From positions 12,644,729 to 12,708,728 of the forward strand of contig CAXIPT010000003.1 of assembly GCA_964030475.1 (NCBI GenBank): 64,000 bases of DNA. Reading direction: 5' to 3'. Below are positions 45,034-57,200 of this stretch, piece by piece. Numbering within the stretch: the first letter of the stretch is position 1; each line of letters starts with the position of its first letter. The position numbers and the translations under genes were made by a program. The notes under the pieces are model-generated. The model was not told where the DNA came from. It did no database searches and saw nothing but the letters and a program-made list of their open reading frames with translations. This DNA is from Tethya wilhelma (lineage: Eukaryota > Porifera > Demospongiae > Tethyida > Tethyidae).

Positions 45034-48000
45034 CTCAGAAGATGTAGGTCGCCGACTATGACTCTTTGTGCATGCCTTAAATATCTTGAAGTAAGTAGAA
45101 ATCACTAAGTCTTGTGATTCACAGGTTGCAGACACAACAGGATTGGCAATACTCCGAAAGGTACTCACTGAAGCCAACTCTTCTTGGATGTGATCAATCT
45201 ATATATTGCACACAACAAAGTAATCAATTGTTTAACAGTATAATAATCACATACTAGTTTCTTGTCACTCCTGTTCTCATCAAAAACAAGTTGTCCAGTA
45301 AATGTTTCTAGTAACACCTGTATAATATTGATCACCTATAATATACCATATAATAACTAATAAAATTACAAAAGCTTACAATTCCATAACTATAGACATC
45401 ACTTCGGTCCGAAAAGTTTCCAGAAGTTAGTTCTGAAGGATAGTATCCTTCACTTCGAGCAACTTTAGCAGCCGTGAACATCGTACGCCCTCCAGATACC
45501 CGTGGCAATTCCAAGGCAAATCCAAAGTCAGCTAATTTAGCCTTCATGCCAATGTCCAACAAAACATTTGCTCTGCATGGATTTGAAAACAAGTGCGTAT
45601 AGACTCAACAGTTGAACAACTAAGAAAACCTACGATTTGATGTCTTGATGCACCATAATTGGTGTGGCACCATGAAGGTAAACAATTCCCCGGCATACAT
45701 CCATTAGAATGGAGGTACGTTGATGCAATGACAGGGGATTCTTCACATTACAATGTAATGAATCAAAGAGGCTACCATTTGGCATGTACTCATACACTAG
45801 CACTTGTGGGTTTAAGCAGTAGCCATAGAGGGGTAGAATATTAGGATGCTGAAATCTACAATTACATTTTAAACACAGCATGAAAACATGTATGAGTATA
45901 ACTGCTTTTTAGTATACCGGGTCAAGGCAGATATTTCTGACTGTATCTGAGATCCATGTCTTGGTCTTTGTAGTGCATCCTTGCCCTCCTGAATTTCAGA
46001 AATAAATAAACATCACAATACAAACGCATCTCAACTTATATTTCAATAAAACATACTTCTGAGAGTACTTTGATGGCAACATCACATGCACGGAGTTTCC
46101 CTCTGTAGACAGTTCCATAACTGCCTTTTCCGACAACATTGGAGGATGAAAAACCATTTGTTGCTGCAGCTAATTCTGGTTCTTGAAATACCATTCCAGT
46201 TACTATATATATACAAGTAAAAAAAACATTGGAAATGTAATGAGACACAGGAATGGCTAAATCGTAAAAAGAACGCAAACAAGATGGAATGGCTGGTTAA
46301 AGTGTGCAGAATTCTTCCTGTATGGGCTGCATTTAACAATCTCCTTATTGAGTCTCTCATTTTGCCCACAGGAAGAATTTCTTACACACTTTAACCAGCC
46401 ATTCCATCTTGTTTGCGTTCTTTTTACGATTTAGCCATTCCTGTGTCTCATTACATTTCCAATGTTTTTTTTACTTGTTTGTTCTCATTTTTCCATAATT
46501 CTACAAATTATATTTGAGTTGGTGTGTGTAGCTAGCTACTGAGCTAGTAGTCTGGCAAGCCAGACTCACTGAGCCAGCGGCAGGCTGCTGAGCTGGTACT
46601 TGAACAACAGTCACAAGTTGTGTAGCCTGAGTGAAACACACATCTCAGTCATTTGGAGGCAGGAGCTGTATCATAAGATTTACTTGTCTTTCTATATGTT
46701 ATGATAATCAAAGTCCTGCATGATTCATCTCTTAAGAAGAGCAACCAGGTATCACAAAATAGTTCCAGGCAACTTCATTGCATTTAATTCTAAATAACGC
46801 ACACTTTTGTGTGTGGAAAGGGTCGTCAATTCGACTTTTCTAGAAGCTAATGAATTATGCATGAGTGTAGAAATTAATGGCGGCCATATGGAGGAGGCGC
46901 TTTTNNNNNNNNNNNNNNNNNNNNNNNNNNNNNNNNNNNNNCCTGTATGGGCTGCATTTAACAATCTCCTTATTGAGTCTCTCATTTTGCCCACAGGAAG
47001 AATTTCTTACACACTTTAACCAGCCATTCCATCTTGTTTGCGTTCTTTTTACGATTTAGCCATTCCTGTGTCTCATTACATTTCCAATGTTTTTTTTACT
47101 TGTCTTTTCTCATTTTTCCATAATTCTACAAATTATATTTGAGTTGGTGTGTGTAGCTAGCTACTGAGCTAGTAGTCTGGCAAGCCAGACTCACTGAGCC
47201 AGCGGCAGGCTGCTGAGCTGGTACTTGAACAACAGTCACAAGTTGTGTAGCCTGAGTGAAACACACATCTCAGTCATTTGGAGGCAGGAGCTGTATCATA
47301 AGATTTACTTGTCTTTCTATATGTTATGATAATCAAAGTCCTGCATGATTCATCTCTTAAGAAGAGCAACCAGGTATCACAAAATAGTTCCAGGCAACTT
47401 CATTGCATTTAATTCTAAATAACGCACACTTTTGTGTGTGGAAAGGGTCGTCAATTCGACTTTTCTAGAAGCTAATGAATTATGCATGAGTGTAGAAATT
47501 AATGGCGGTCATATGGAGGAGGCGCTTTTCGCCTTGTATCTAGCTACTCAATGAGAGACGCTTAAAACCGATGGCAAAAGCGACTGTACCGGAAGAAACC
47601 AAGTTCGTTCGTTCAAGAATCAGCTTCTAAAAGTGAATAGTCTCTGAGAAAAGTTGAGCCAAGATAGAAAAAGAAGAAGAAGAAGAAGAAGAATAAGAAG
47701 ATGGAGAAAATTGGAGGTTTGGCATGTTTGTGTTTGTTACTTTAGCGATGTTTTTAGGCCATGTTTTTGGGATCATTAGAAAGAGAAAGAGCTAAATAGT
47801 AGCTTTAGAAGCCTTTTAGTGCTAGGCGCTCAGTTTTTGCAGAGTTATTTGCGTGAATATTTGTATTGCGCTAATGGGCCATCCGTGCCATTCCTGTGTA
47901 CCCAGTACTACCGTACTGGTGATATATATATAGATGTAATTTTATTTCAGATCAATAATTATTTTTGAAAATAATACACACACAACATACTTTGCACATC

Positions 48001-48187
48001 AGATGATAGTAGCTGTTCTGATGGTGGCTGCTGATGCTTTCTCATCGATCCTGAAAGGATGATACTTCATTATTTAAAATTATTAAAACCATGCATATAT
48101 ACTCACCATCAAGTGTAACAGTGATGCAGTCACCTATTGCTCTGTCTATACCAAAGGTAATGGTGCACTGATAGATCCCTGGCTTGC
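45034..48187 (-). CDS. IRAK4-like protein kinase, 3' exons of a large gene
   Basis: Exons on the minus strand: about 48187-48107 (Ig-like PGIYQCTITF), 48050-47991 (GSMRKHQQPPSEQLLSSDVQ), 46202-46057, 45988-45918, 45855-45634, 45572-45380, 45317-45255, 45198-45034. Phases agree across the junctions from 48107 onward. Motifs: Gly loop GKGSYGTVYRG, lysine in VAIKVL, alpha-C Glu in SEISALT, LVYEYMPNGSL with the Tyr gatekeeper typical of IRAKs, VHQDIKSANVLLD, ADFGFALEL, ARSEGYYPSEL, SDVYSYGIV, and RRPTSSE. The catalytic loop has HQD instead of HRD. IRAK4-type kinases pass signals from Toll/IL-1 receptor complexes; no death domain is visible. The final coding end downstream of 45034 was not found. 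Confidence 0.75.
46213..46478. mobile_element. Foldback MITE M, copy 3 (complete)
   Basis: Nearly perfect palindrome of 266 bp: ACAAGTAAAAAAAACATTGG at the left, its complement ending ACTTGT at the right, loop near 46330-46370. It lies about 10 bp upstream of the acceptor of the kinase exon starting at 46202, so its end forms most of the branch/polypyrimidine region. No clear TSD. Confidence 0.9.
46700..46904 (+). repeat. Repeat family R1, copy 2 (cut by gap)
   Basis: Same as the first 205 bp of the copy at 47324-47919; truncated by the N run. Confidence 0.85.
46942..47103. mobile_element. Foldback MITE M, copy 4 (partial, duplicate of copy 3)
   Basis: Identical to the loop and right arm of copy 3 and part of the suspected false duplication. 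Confidence 0.8.
47324..47919 (+). repeat. Repeat family R1, copy 3
   Basis: Matches 2050-2620 from TATGATAATCAAAGTCCTG to the palindrome CCAGTACTACCGTACTGG; AAG microsatellite at 47668-47700. Confidence 0.9.
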
Positions 48188-49194
48188 AAACATATTTATT
48201 ATTATTATTATTATTATTTGAAAAACACGCCACAAACAGGCGCAAAGGGGGAAAGGGGGAACAAGACACACAATAAATTAAGTTATAGAAGACTTCATAA
48301 TTCTTGATCTAGTTCTTCGCGCAATAGGTAACCAAATATCATCAGTGCCTTCATCTGTACTCCCTATTTCGAGGCCAGGTACACCATCCTTCCACTCCAA
48401 TACGACAGAAGCACACTTGCTAGCTGGAATTGCATCAACTTCCTCATCACTTTCACTTGCAGGTCTGATACCATGCTGGGAAGAGATCTTAATAGGTGAC
48501 CACGTAACAGAACCATCATTTGCCTCGCAACAGAGACCTGGGTTATCCTCATCCACTTCATGGTAGTACACATCATAGCTTTTATCATCAAAACATGATT
48601 GATCAAGGCTAACTTTTGTAGCAGGAACCATCTCTGGCTCGATCATCACAATATGAGTGTCAGCAGAAAGAGGTTTCTCCTGTGATGGTGAACTACTGGT
48701 AGCTGACGGAAGAGGGTCTGGTAGAAGATGGTTTGAAGTCAGCTCAGAGGTACCAGCAATAAGAGTAGTAAGAGGTACATCATCGTTCACAACAGACACA
48801 GAATGGTGGTAGGCATTAACTGGAAATTCAGTGTCATTTCTCTGCTGGTTTTGCACAGCTTCAGCACCAACATGAGAGACAGAATTAGGTAGCATAGAAA
48901 GGTTAGGACTAGTAGCAATCTTCCGTCGTCTTCTTCTATTTCTCTTACGTTTAGGTGGAGCTTTAGCCACACAATTGGAAACTGTAGGCCAGAAAAAGCT
49001 CACACTGATGCCACTATTAGACTTTCTCAGATCCCAGCACGCGTCACGGAGGTGTAAGTTGGCTTCTTGCAAAGTAGCAAGAACTGGGAGAGGGAAACCC
49101 AGACTGTGTAAACCAGAACGATCACCTTCAACAATGACAACTGAGATTGGCTTAGTGGCCATTTTTTTTTTTTTCTTTTTTTTTTTTTTTTTAA
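48188..49194 (-). mobile_element. Retroposon-like insert with (ATA)n tail and 300-aa ORF
   Basis: In its own sense (minus) the segment begins with an A-rich tract (49194-49163), contains one ORF and ends GCGCCTGTTTGTGGCGTG, TTTTTCAAA, then ATA repeats (48217-48193). A 3' hairpin followed by a short tandem tail is a usual end for non-LTR elements. No reverse transcriptase is present. It sits between exons of the kinase gene. Confidence 0.5.
48278..49162 (-). CDS. Unrecognised ORF of the retroposon-like insert
   Basis: An ATG at 49162 (MATKPISVVIVEGD) directly follows the A-rich tract; the upstream poly-Lys extension is an artefact of it. The 294-residue product has a strongly basic stretch (PPKRKRNRRRRRK, about 75-90), a long low-complexity Ser/Pro/Glu middle, and an end with RRTRSR. 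Homology is not recognised; an ORF1-like nucleic-acid-binding role is a guess from the basic cluster and setting. It is fully open. Confidence 0.45.
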   Translation of the reverse strand: MATKPISVVIVEGDRSGLHSLGFPLPVLATLQEANLHLRDACWDLRKSNSGISVSFFWPTVSNCVAKAPPKRKRNRRRRRKIATSPNLSMLPNSVSHVGAEAVQNQQRNDTEFPVNAYHHSVSVVNDDVPLTTLIAGTSELTSNHLLPDPLPSATSSSPSQEKPLSADTHIVMIEPEMVPATKVSLDQSCFDDKSYDVYYHEVDEDNPGLCCEANDGSVTWSPIKISSQHGIRPASESDEEVDAIPASKCASVVLEWKDGVPGLEIGSTDEGTDDIWLPIARRTRSRIMKSSIT

Positions 49195-49204
49195 TATATA
49201 ACTG

Positions 49205-49730
49205 GTGAAGACGCAAAATTCATTGCACTGGAGTTTCCACCTAGCATTTCCCAGTTGTATTCTGTATCAGCTGAATGACGACTTGCCAAACAAAACAATT
49301 TGTAAAGTTGTTGACTTCAACAACTACAGGAGTCTGGTGAGTTATCCAAAGTTCTTTGGCTACATGTATATACATGTAGAAAACATTGAGTCATCATGCT
49401 ATACCTGTACAGACTACTGTATAGTGGGAAATTTCCATGGGGTGGTAATTTTTGTTATTATTGTGACTATCTCCCAATTATTCAGAGGTCAAATGTCACA
49501 ATGCTGGCCACACACATGTTGCCAACGACTTCAGTTTTCTGTCTCTTGCCTGTTCTTTCAAGAAGTTTAAAATAGCTAGTACATGAGAGTGTACATTCTA
49601 CATGTACTAGAGACAAAAATTAAAACCACGAATTTCATTGTCCAGGCTTAATTTTCACGAAAATTTACACCTCTGAAATTACCCACTATACAGTATTATG
49701 TATCAAATAAAAGAAATTAACCTACCCAGT
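49205..49730. other. Intron/undefined part between the unknown exons and the insert
   Basis: No exon here could be placed in phase with both neighbours. A frame near 49320-49240 (minus, NNFTNCFVWQVV) is possible but ends in a stop before a usable donor. Confidence 0.4.
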
Positions 49731-52100
49731 GGATCACCATGTTTCACAGTGAACAAATCAGGATTCATTCGATTTGGCATTAGAATATTCTCACCATCTA
49801 TATTATACTTATGCATGTAAAGACAGCATTTCTAGTAACTTGTAAATGAATAACATACCCCAAAACATCCGAACTATCACATATCCATCATTTTCAGGAC
49901 ACAAATTTCCCGTGACAGCAAATACATCATCAATGGTCAATTCTTCTTGATCATTCGGCAATTTATAGAACACTATAATAATACAAATTGGATATTAATG
50001 TTGACCAATTGAAAGTACTCCACACTAATATTTCATGGGTGCATTACTGGATAAGCATGATCAGAAACTGGCTTTTGGGTGTCATGCACTGTAGCAGCTA
50101 CCTGCAATACATAATTATAAACATGTTAATCATTGTGATATAGTCTTCACAGCAGTGGTATACCTTTATGTAGCCAACTCCAAGACGAAGCTGATCAGCT
50201 GATTTTCGGCACTTGGAAAGAAAATTGCCAAGGGTCCACGGTTCAGTAGCATCACTTGCACTTGAAATCAGGGCTCCACTAGCACGGAACAACTTCAACA
50301 CAGTTCCATCCTTTGCTACTAGCAGGAATGCTGAGGTAGCTCGATTAAGGAGTGTAGTATAGCTATCATTTCGTTTAGCTGATATTTCTGTCAAGGGATA
50401 TCCAGTATCCTTTACAAATACTCCAGGTTTTTTTTCTTTCATCACATACATTCCAATCTAAAAAATCAAAATGGTCACACACACATATTACATCCACATG
50501 GCAAAACCAAACAAGTTAGCTTAACCTGGACACTTTCAGTTGTTCTTGATACTCTTTGCTTGCCCTTTTTCTTCTTCTGGATAGTCTTGGCAGTCTCCAT
50601 AAGTAGACTATCAGAATCACTACCACTGGTCACAGGTGTAGAAGTCTTCTGTTTTTTCAAAATATTCATAGCTCTTCTCTTCAGTTCATCATCTTCGTCT
50701 GCTACATGCAGTGGACCTATCAGCATGCATATTCAAACAGGTCTATACAGTATTAATACACCAATAACTACACAAAATATTTATAGCTACAAAGGCTCAG
50801 GCTTACGAGCCCTGGCATATGGCACTGGACGACCAATTTGTCCTTCGCGTGGTTGTTGTGCAGGACTATCAATCAGCTGCTTGATCTTGGCTCCCATTTG
50901 ATGAGTAAGATCCAGCAACTCTCGTTGAGTTTTTTTCGATCTGTCTATCCTCGAGCCTCTGCCTATATAACTGTCCACGTGCTGAGGCACGTACGTACAC
51001 GTGCCATGCCAGAGCAATCATCTTTGATGACCATTAGGTTTACCATAAATACCTACTCAAAATTAAGTTTTGCTAGCCTACCGCTAGCAATCACCCAACA
51101 ATACACTCTTGACACATTTTGTTTATTATAATAATTATCAGACAAAACTACTATGTCATAGATGTAAATTACCTTCTTTCCGTTTACGTTGTTTCTCCTC
51201 ACTTTCTTTGATAAACCTATCTATAATTATTATAAAAAATATATATTCCTCTGCTATTAATATTGTTAAAAGTACCTATGTTTTTCATTATCTCATCATC
51301 ATCATCACTCTCAATATCTAAGCCGACATCAGTTGTCTGGGGCTGCTCATACAACAATTCCTGTGCCTACACAAAGAAATTTAAGTATCTTACACCCATC
51401 ATGGCAGTAACTACACATATAGCTTGACCTCTTCATAATCCACATTGCACTTGTCCATGATTAGCATACATACTAACTCTGGATACAAAATGTTCAGGGT
51501 ATACGTAAACATCTATGGATAATTAAAACATTAATGACGCTGAAATGCCCAGGGATTAAATTATGGTATGGTACAGCATTATATTACCGGAGTCATAGTC
51601 ACATTCAGAAGTTTCAATAATTCAAGTGTCAGTGCAGTGACTTGTTTGGATTTCAAACACGTGATTCCAAGGGATAAGAATCGGAGATTTGCTTTGTGAT
51701 AAATAACATATTATTATGTATGGGATGGTAACTAATTGAGATGTACACTAGTGCCTGCACCTGATTAATACGTACCTCTTTCTTTTGGAGGGCCATTAGT
51801 AAATACTTCGTGCCTCAGTGAAGTCCTCTATCACACCGTAAATATAACTTAATAGGCAAAATGACTACATAATTACTATGTATACCTTGCCTGTTGATAT
51901 TTCATTCAACCTTTGGATTGTATCACTTGTAATCCAGGCACACAGCGCTTCAGCACTCATAGATCTAACAACATTTGTTTTTAAATTCCTGTATATTAAA
52001 AATATTCAATATAATCTTTAATAACTACACAGAACTTAACTCACTGCTGGTCACTGATAGAGCTAGACGCATCCAGGGACGAATCATTCTCCTGCTCCAT
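49726..52100 (-). CDS. Unrecognised multi-exon gene part, probably 5' exons of the kinase gene
   Basis: Exons on the minus strand: 52100-52045 (start MEQENDSSLDASSSISDQQ), 51964-51886, 51827-51776, 51691-51588, 51512-51429, 51366-51276, 51220-51173, 50962-50807, 50716-50526, 50457-50164. The first ten junctions all keep phase. Two or three more exons near 50100-50050, 49975-49865 and 49800-49726 are tentative, with a phase doubt between the first two. The N-terminal part is helical (LGITCLKSKQ, LTLELLKLLN), then an acidic DDDDE and a basic coiled coil (RFIKESEEKQRKRK). A later block reads MYVMKEKKPGVFVKDTGYPL and AFLLVAKDGTVLKLFRASGA. I do not recognise a domain. It shares strand with the kinase exons, with no stop or promoter gap evident, so I infer one gene, but the link crosses an insertion and is not proven. 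Confidence 0.55.
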
Positions 52101-52189
52101 CGCTGTGTATTATTTAGAAACACACTCGTCTAAGTCTAGGTCTGAGGTCACTAGTCTCGTGCCCAGCCTCTCCTGGCACGTGGGCANCC

Positions 52190-53405
52190 TTCATAATATG
52201 ATCAAGACCGCCTTGTGAATCATCAAACCATGTTCATAATATTGAGAGTATAATCGCATAATTTTGGCACTAATAACACTTCATACAAACACACTTACAA
52301 GACTGAGAGGAGAGAGTACTCTGACGTTCCAACCAAAAAGTACACTTGTGAAGCAGAACGCACTGTCGAACGCTGCAATGGATGTGGAAATCAAACACAC
52401 AATGAAACTAGATAGGGATATTTCAGTCACATGACAGTGGGTTAGGCCACTCTGGCGGTCAATTTTTTTTTACGAATCACACATAATCAATCATAGTGTT
52501 AATACCAGCTCAAAACAGTTACTGTGAATGCTAATTTTTTGTGTGTTTTGCCCAGACATTTCTGTTATGAATTAGTATCATTAATAATGTGGTAGGCCTC
52601 TCTGGCTCTCAAACCTTCGATTATAAATTTGAACTCCAAATGATATGAATGTCCGAATTACATATCTAATCTGATTATGACATCCAAATTATAATATCAT
52701 TATTCTTTCCTCATCACAACACTGCAAGCAGATCACACCAACCCTTTACCATGCAAGATGATCAATTCACAAAAACAGTTATCAATTTTCGTACCATGCA
52801 TGTATGGTATGTCACATACAGTATATTAAAACGGGGAAAATGTACATAGCATAAGAATCAGAGACTGATGTAGGTGAAACCCTGACTATTAATAAAGGCA
52901 CTGATGGTGCATAAGCAATGACACAACTCAAAAATATTCCCTAGATCTGCAAAGTATGCAGAGTATTGTAATAATTTAGAATAGCGTGATTATAATTATG
53001 TGCATCACTTTCACCATCAAAAGTCACATTACCCAGAGCTGCTAGGACATCAGTTGGGGATACTTCACCATGCAGTGAAAGTAAAGAGAGCAGCAAATAG
53101 GTCGGGAAAGCAGTTTATCACTGATAGTGTGGTTACACTTTTGGGTCCCTCCTTAAATTGGTGAAGAAAATTCGAAACTTTGAACAGAGCCTCGTGCTGC
53201 ATAAGGATGTCAGAATTATATTTTGGAAGTCGGAATTATGATTTGGACGTCAGATTTATAATTCCAACTCAAAAGTGGCATTTTCACTCAAATGGCACCC
53301 CACATACTACTACATCTCTACAAGCTCTAACATGAAAATGATCATGTAGTTGATAGTGAACCTTGTGGAAAGTAGCCTTGATGTTGTTACATACAGACTC
53401 GGTGA
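52190..53405. other. Non-coding stretch between divergent genes
   Basis: It would hold the promoter of the minus-strand gene (start at 52100) and upstream exons of eIF3c, but no eIF3c exon is found. A single N at 52187 sits close to the start of the stretch. Confidence 0.45.
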
Positions 53406-53411
53406 TATCCT

Positions 53412-53977
53412 GAATAAACTGATTACACGCTAAAATGAAATTACGTCATCTTGCGGAATTAAAATTTTAATTCTTTAGCAGCTAAGCCTTTTTTATATTT
53501 TTCTTCTACAAGCAAAGATTGCGCAAAGCTTTTTATATAATGCAACTAAGTAACAATCAAGCTAACTATATTGCAAAAGCGCTCTTTAGTTACACTTTTG
53601 TCAGCATAAAAAAGCTAAAATACGGAGGGGGTTGAATTCGTGACGACATTGCCGAGCGTCTAAGGCTTTTTTCTACCTAGGTAACCAGCCTTTCAAAGGT
53701 GATGCTATATGTCTATATAGCCTAACTATCCCTGCACCTACGCTGCAAGTTTCAAGTTTGTCCCTTGAAAGGCTTTAGAAAAAATGTCAAACTAAAAGTC
53801 ACTATCGTGATCGCAATGATCGTTTAGTCATTTAGCTAATGTTACAGCCACACCCCTTCAAGAGTTTCAACTCTAACTTTGTATTTTAGTAGAGAGGTAC
53901 TTTACCCAATGACACAGGACGTTTAGAGAATGCAATTTTATCACGCAAAATTGCATAATTCGCAGGTAATTGGTTAA
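53412..53977. mobile_element. TTAA-ended MITE family T, copy 1
   Basis: Shares with copy 3 (56422-57549) GCAACTAAG(T/C)AACAATCAAGCTAACTATA, CTATATAGCCTAACTATCCC and TGCACCTACG. It ends GGTTAA. It lies just upstream of the first visible eIF3c exon. This copy lacks the nested element that copy 3 carries. Confidence 0.75.
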
Positions 53978-54215
53978 AAGGCTACTGCTATAGACTAGTG
54001 AATGTTATTGGGTAAATGTTTGAGTTTCTGAGAATTGGTTGTCCTTCCACAGCTTACTGTGGAAGGACAACTTTTGTTGTGCACATTGTATCTTGAATGC
54101 AATAAATTGTCTGGAAAATCAATGTTTGATCTTGTATGTGTCTAAGTTGTGTTATTCAGTGTATATATATATTGTGCATACATTTATTCATGTTCTAATT
54201 TATTTTTTTTTTTAG

Positions 54216-57200
54216 GTATTATACAACAGATCTCTGGTTCAACTTGGAATGTGTGCATTTAGACATGGGATGATCAAAGATGCTCATGATGCTCTGATGG
54301 ACATCCAGTCCAGTGGTCGATCTAAGGAGCTCTTAGCCCAAGTGAGTATCTATTCGTTTGTAAAATGTATAATAATGAACTCATATATTACCCAACTATC
54401 CCGTTTGTGTGGGATTGTCCTGTTTATTAAGCGATATTCTCCCGAGGTCCGGAAGCCAATTATTGTTTCCCAGATCCTATGGGAATGACTTAATTCTGTG
54501 TGACTACACTGTAGTAGAACTTGTGTAGTTTATGATACTGAGAGTGAAAGTAATGTTTGAGGTTGGCATATGTATGCAACCTTTGTCTATTAGTTTTGGA
54601 TAGTGTATCCATTTGCTAACTCTCAACCATCATACTTGTTCTCCTCCATAGGGTCCTGGCCGTCAAGACCGTAGTCATGAACAAGAAACTTTGGAACGTC
54701 GTCGACAGATTCCGTTTCACATGCATATCAACCTAGAGCTAATGGAGTGTGTGTACTTGACAGCTGCCATGCTGCTGGAGATACCAGCCATGACTGGTGA
54801 GTTGCTGTACTCCATTTAATGCCCACTAAATGTGTCCATGTGTAACAATATTTCTTAGCTGCTGAGAGGGAGGGAAGGCGAAGACGTATATCTAAAAGCT
54901 TTCATTATCAACTGAAGAACAGAGAGAAGCAGCCTCTTGTTGGTAAGGATGGATGACAACTACATTCACATGATTGTGTGTGCTGTGTTTTACGATGCCA
55001 TTGTAATGTGTGATATAGGTCCACCTGACAGCATGAGGGAACATGTTGTGGCAGCTGCTCATGCCATGATGCAAGGAGACTGGAAGATGTGTAATGAATA
55101 CATCCTCTCCATTAAGGTACAGAGAGCATGATAATCTTTGATTAACCCTTTACACCCGGAAATTGCAGGATGTGGCCACGTGATGAATTACTAAATTAAA
55201 ATTTATTTAGTCGATTGATGTTTATTATCCGGTGCCTGGCTGCAACTTCAAAAAAGACAAACTAATGTGTTAAAGTACTTATCTATTACCTGTATGACGG
55301 CTAATCCTAGCGTGGACCGGCTGATCTTGGAAAAATTTGTTCAAAACTTGGAGGGTTTGAAGTTCAATAGATTTCTGAGCTTCCTTTGGCTTTCTTTCTC
55401 CTTGGCTTTGAACAGCCTCCAATCCAAGCTCATAAATATACAGACTAACTATTCCTCTACTACCACAAGTAGTGCTAAGCTTCTAATCCTAGAGACTATA
55501 GAGAAAATGAGCTAAGAAAACTTATCGTCAAGATTGGGGGGGGCAATCGTGACCTTTTACACTTCTCGACCTCGTTGAGCCCCACCTACTTATCAATTCC
55601 AACTGAAACTTGGTATTTTACTAGGGTGATACCTTACCTAAATGCACAGCAAGTTTAAAGTTCAATGCTAATTCGTTTCGCTGCAGAGCTGGCACTAACG
55701 TTGCGATGATGTCTTTAGACGTCAATCATATTTCAAATGCAATAATTAAATGACGTCTATAGCTGTCATTCGTAATTACAGGGTTAACTATGTAGTGGCA
55801 CGATTACCATTAAGTTGCCTGTGTATCGTATTATAGGCATGGGATCTGTTTATCAATGGAGAGGATTTGAAGCAAATGTTGACCAGGTACAAAATGCACT
55901 GTTGTAGCAGGTTGTACAAGGTTGTACAAAGCTTGCTATGTGTTAAACTTAACGTGTTTCCTCTCTCTGTCTCTTTTACAGCAAGATCAAAGAGGAAACT
56001 CTAAGGACGTTTATCTTCAAGTACGGAGAGACTTATAATTCTCTAAGCGTGGAAAGGCTGGCAGAGATGTTTGAAATGAGTGTCAAGCAAGTTCATGGAA
56101 TAGTCAGCAGAATGATATTCAAAGAAGAGATTCTGGTATGTTAAAAGTTGTACTCATTCTCACCTACTGATTGATCCTCCCTTCATGCAGGCCTCGTTAG
56201 ATGAACCCACTCAGATGATTATGATGCATCATGCTATCCCCAACAAGCTCCAGTGTCAAGCTCTACTCCTTTCTGAAAATGTAATTACTAAATATTAACA
56301 CTTGGTACACATTCACACAAAGGTTTATATGGTCATTCCATATTGCTCCTTTTTAAAGCCGGGTCCAATTTGACACTTACCTTGTTTCATCGCCAGGAGT
56401 AGCTAGAACAAATCAAGTATATTAACCGATTATACACTGAATTCTTTTGAAGTGAATGTCGTCATCCGCTAAATTAAATTTTTAATTTTTAGTAGTAATT
56501 TTCTAATACTAAAAGAGATTGGGCAAAGATTTTTTATGATGCAACTAAGCAACAATCAAGCTAACTATACTCCAAGTCTTGTTGCTTAGTGAAGCTTTTG
56601 CTGGTAAAAAAAGCATAATGTATGGGAGGGTCTAATACGCTAGTACATAGCCACGCATAGGCCTTTGCAAATTATGCTTAATTTTTTTGTCCATTATGCT
56701 ATGCTCTAATTCTCACAATTTCACCTATTATGCTATGCTCTAATTCTCACAATTTCACCTATTATGCTTCACAATTTTATCTATTATGCTCATCATTTTC
56801 GTGTTAAAATCCATTATTTGTCATGCAAAATACTAAAAATACGCAACATCTACCAAGATATCTAAATTTACAATTCACAATATCTACCAAGACATCTATA
56901 TCAATTTTGAGTACAATTTGACACAACTGTTGTTAAGATAAGATGCCATTGTTAAGCAAGAATATAAGGTGATTAATCTAGATTAAAAGCAGAGAGATAA
57001 ATTAAACCTTAACCATTGTAGATATTCAAACCTACAATAGATAGTAAGAAAGTGTTCAACTTTACAAGATTCATATGCTCAAATTATGCCAGGAATTCAC
57101 CTATTATGCCAACATAATTCTCTGATTCTAATGCTTGCCTATTATGCTCAAAATTATGCTAGCATAATTTGCAAAGGCCTAGCCACGCATCTAACGCTTT

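Larger units (their letters stand above)
46317..47529. other. 588-bp duplication flanking a 37-N gap
   Basis: 46317-46904 and 46942-47529 have the same length and differ at only a few bases (for example CGGCCATATG against CGGTCATATG). The gap at 46905-46941 lies between them. This pattern fits two alleles placed in series. Confidence 0.85.

Noticed and set aside
48975..49208. Plus-strand frame ending in poly-Phe
   Set aside because: Antisense to the minus-strand ORF; the Phe run is the T-rich tract.
54010..54110. Possible extra eIF3c exon around a TTGTCCTTCCACAG hairpin
   Set aside because: It does not match the expected eIF3c sequence before the YNRSLVQLG exon and has no usable splice borders.
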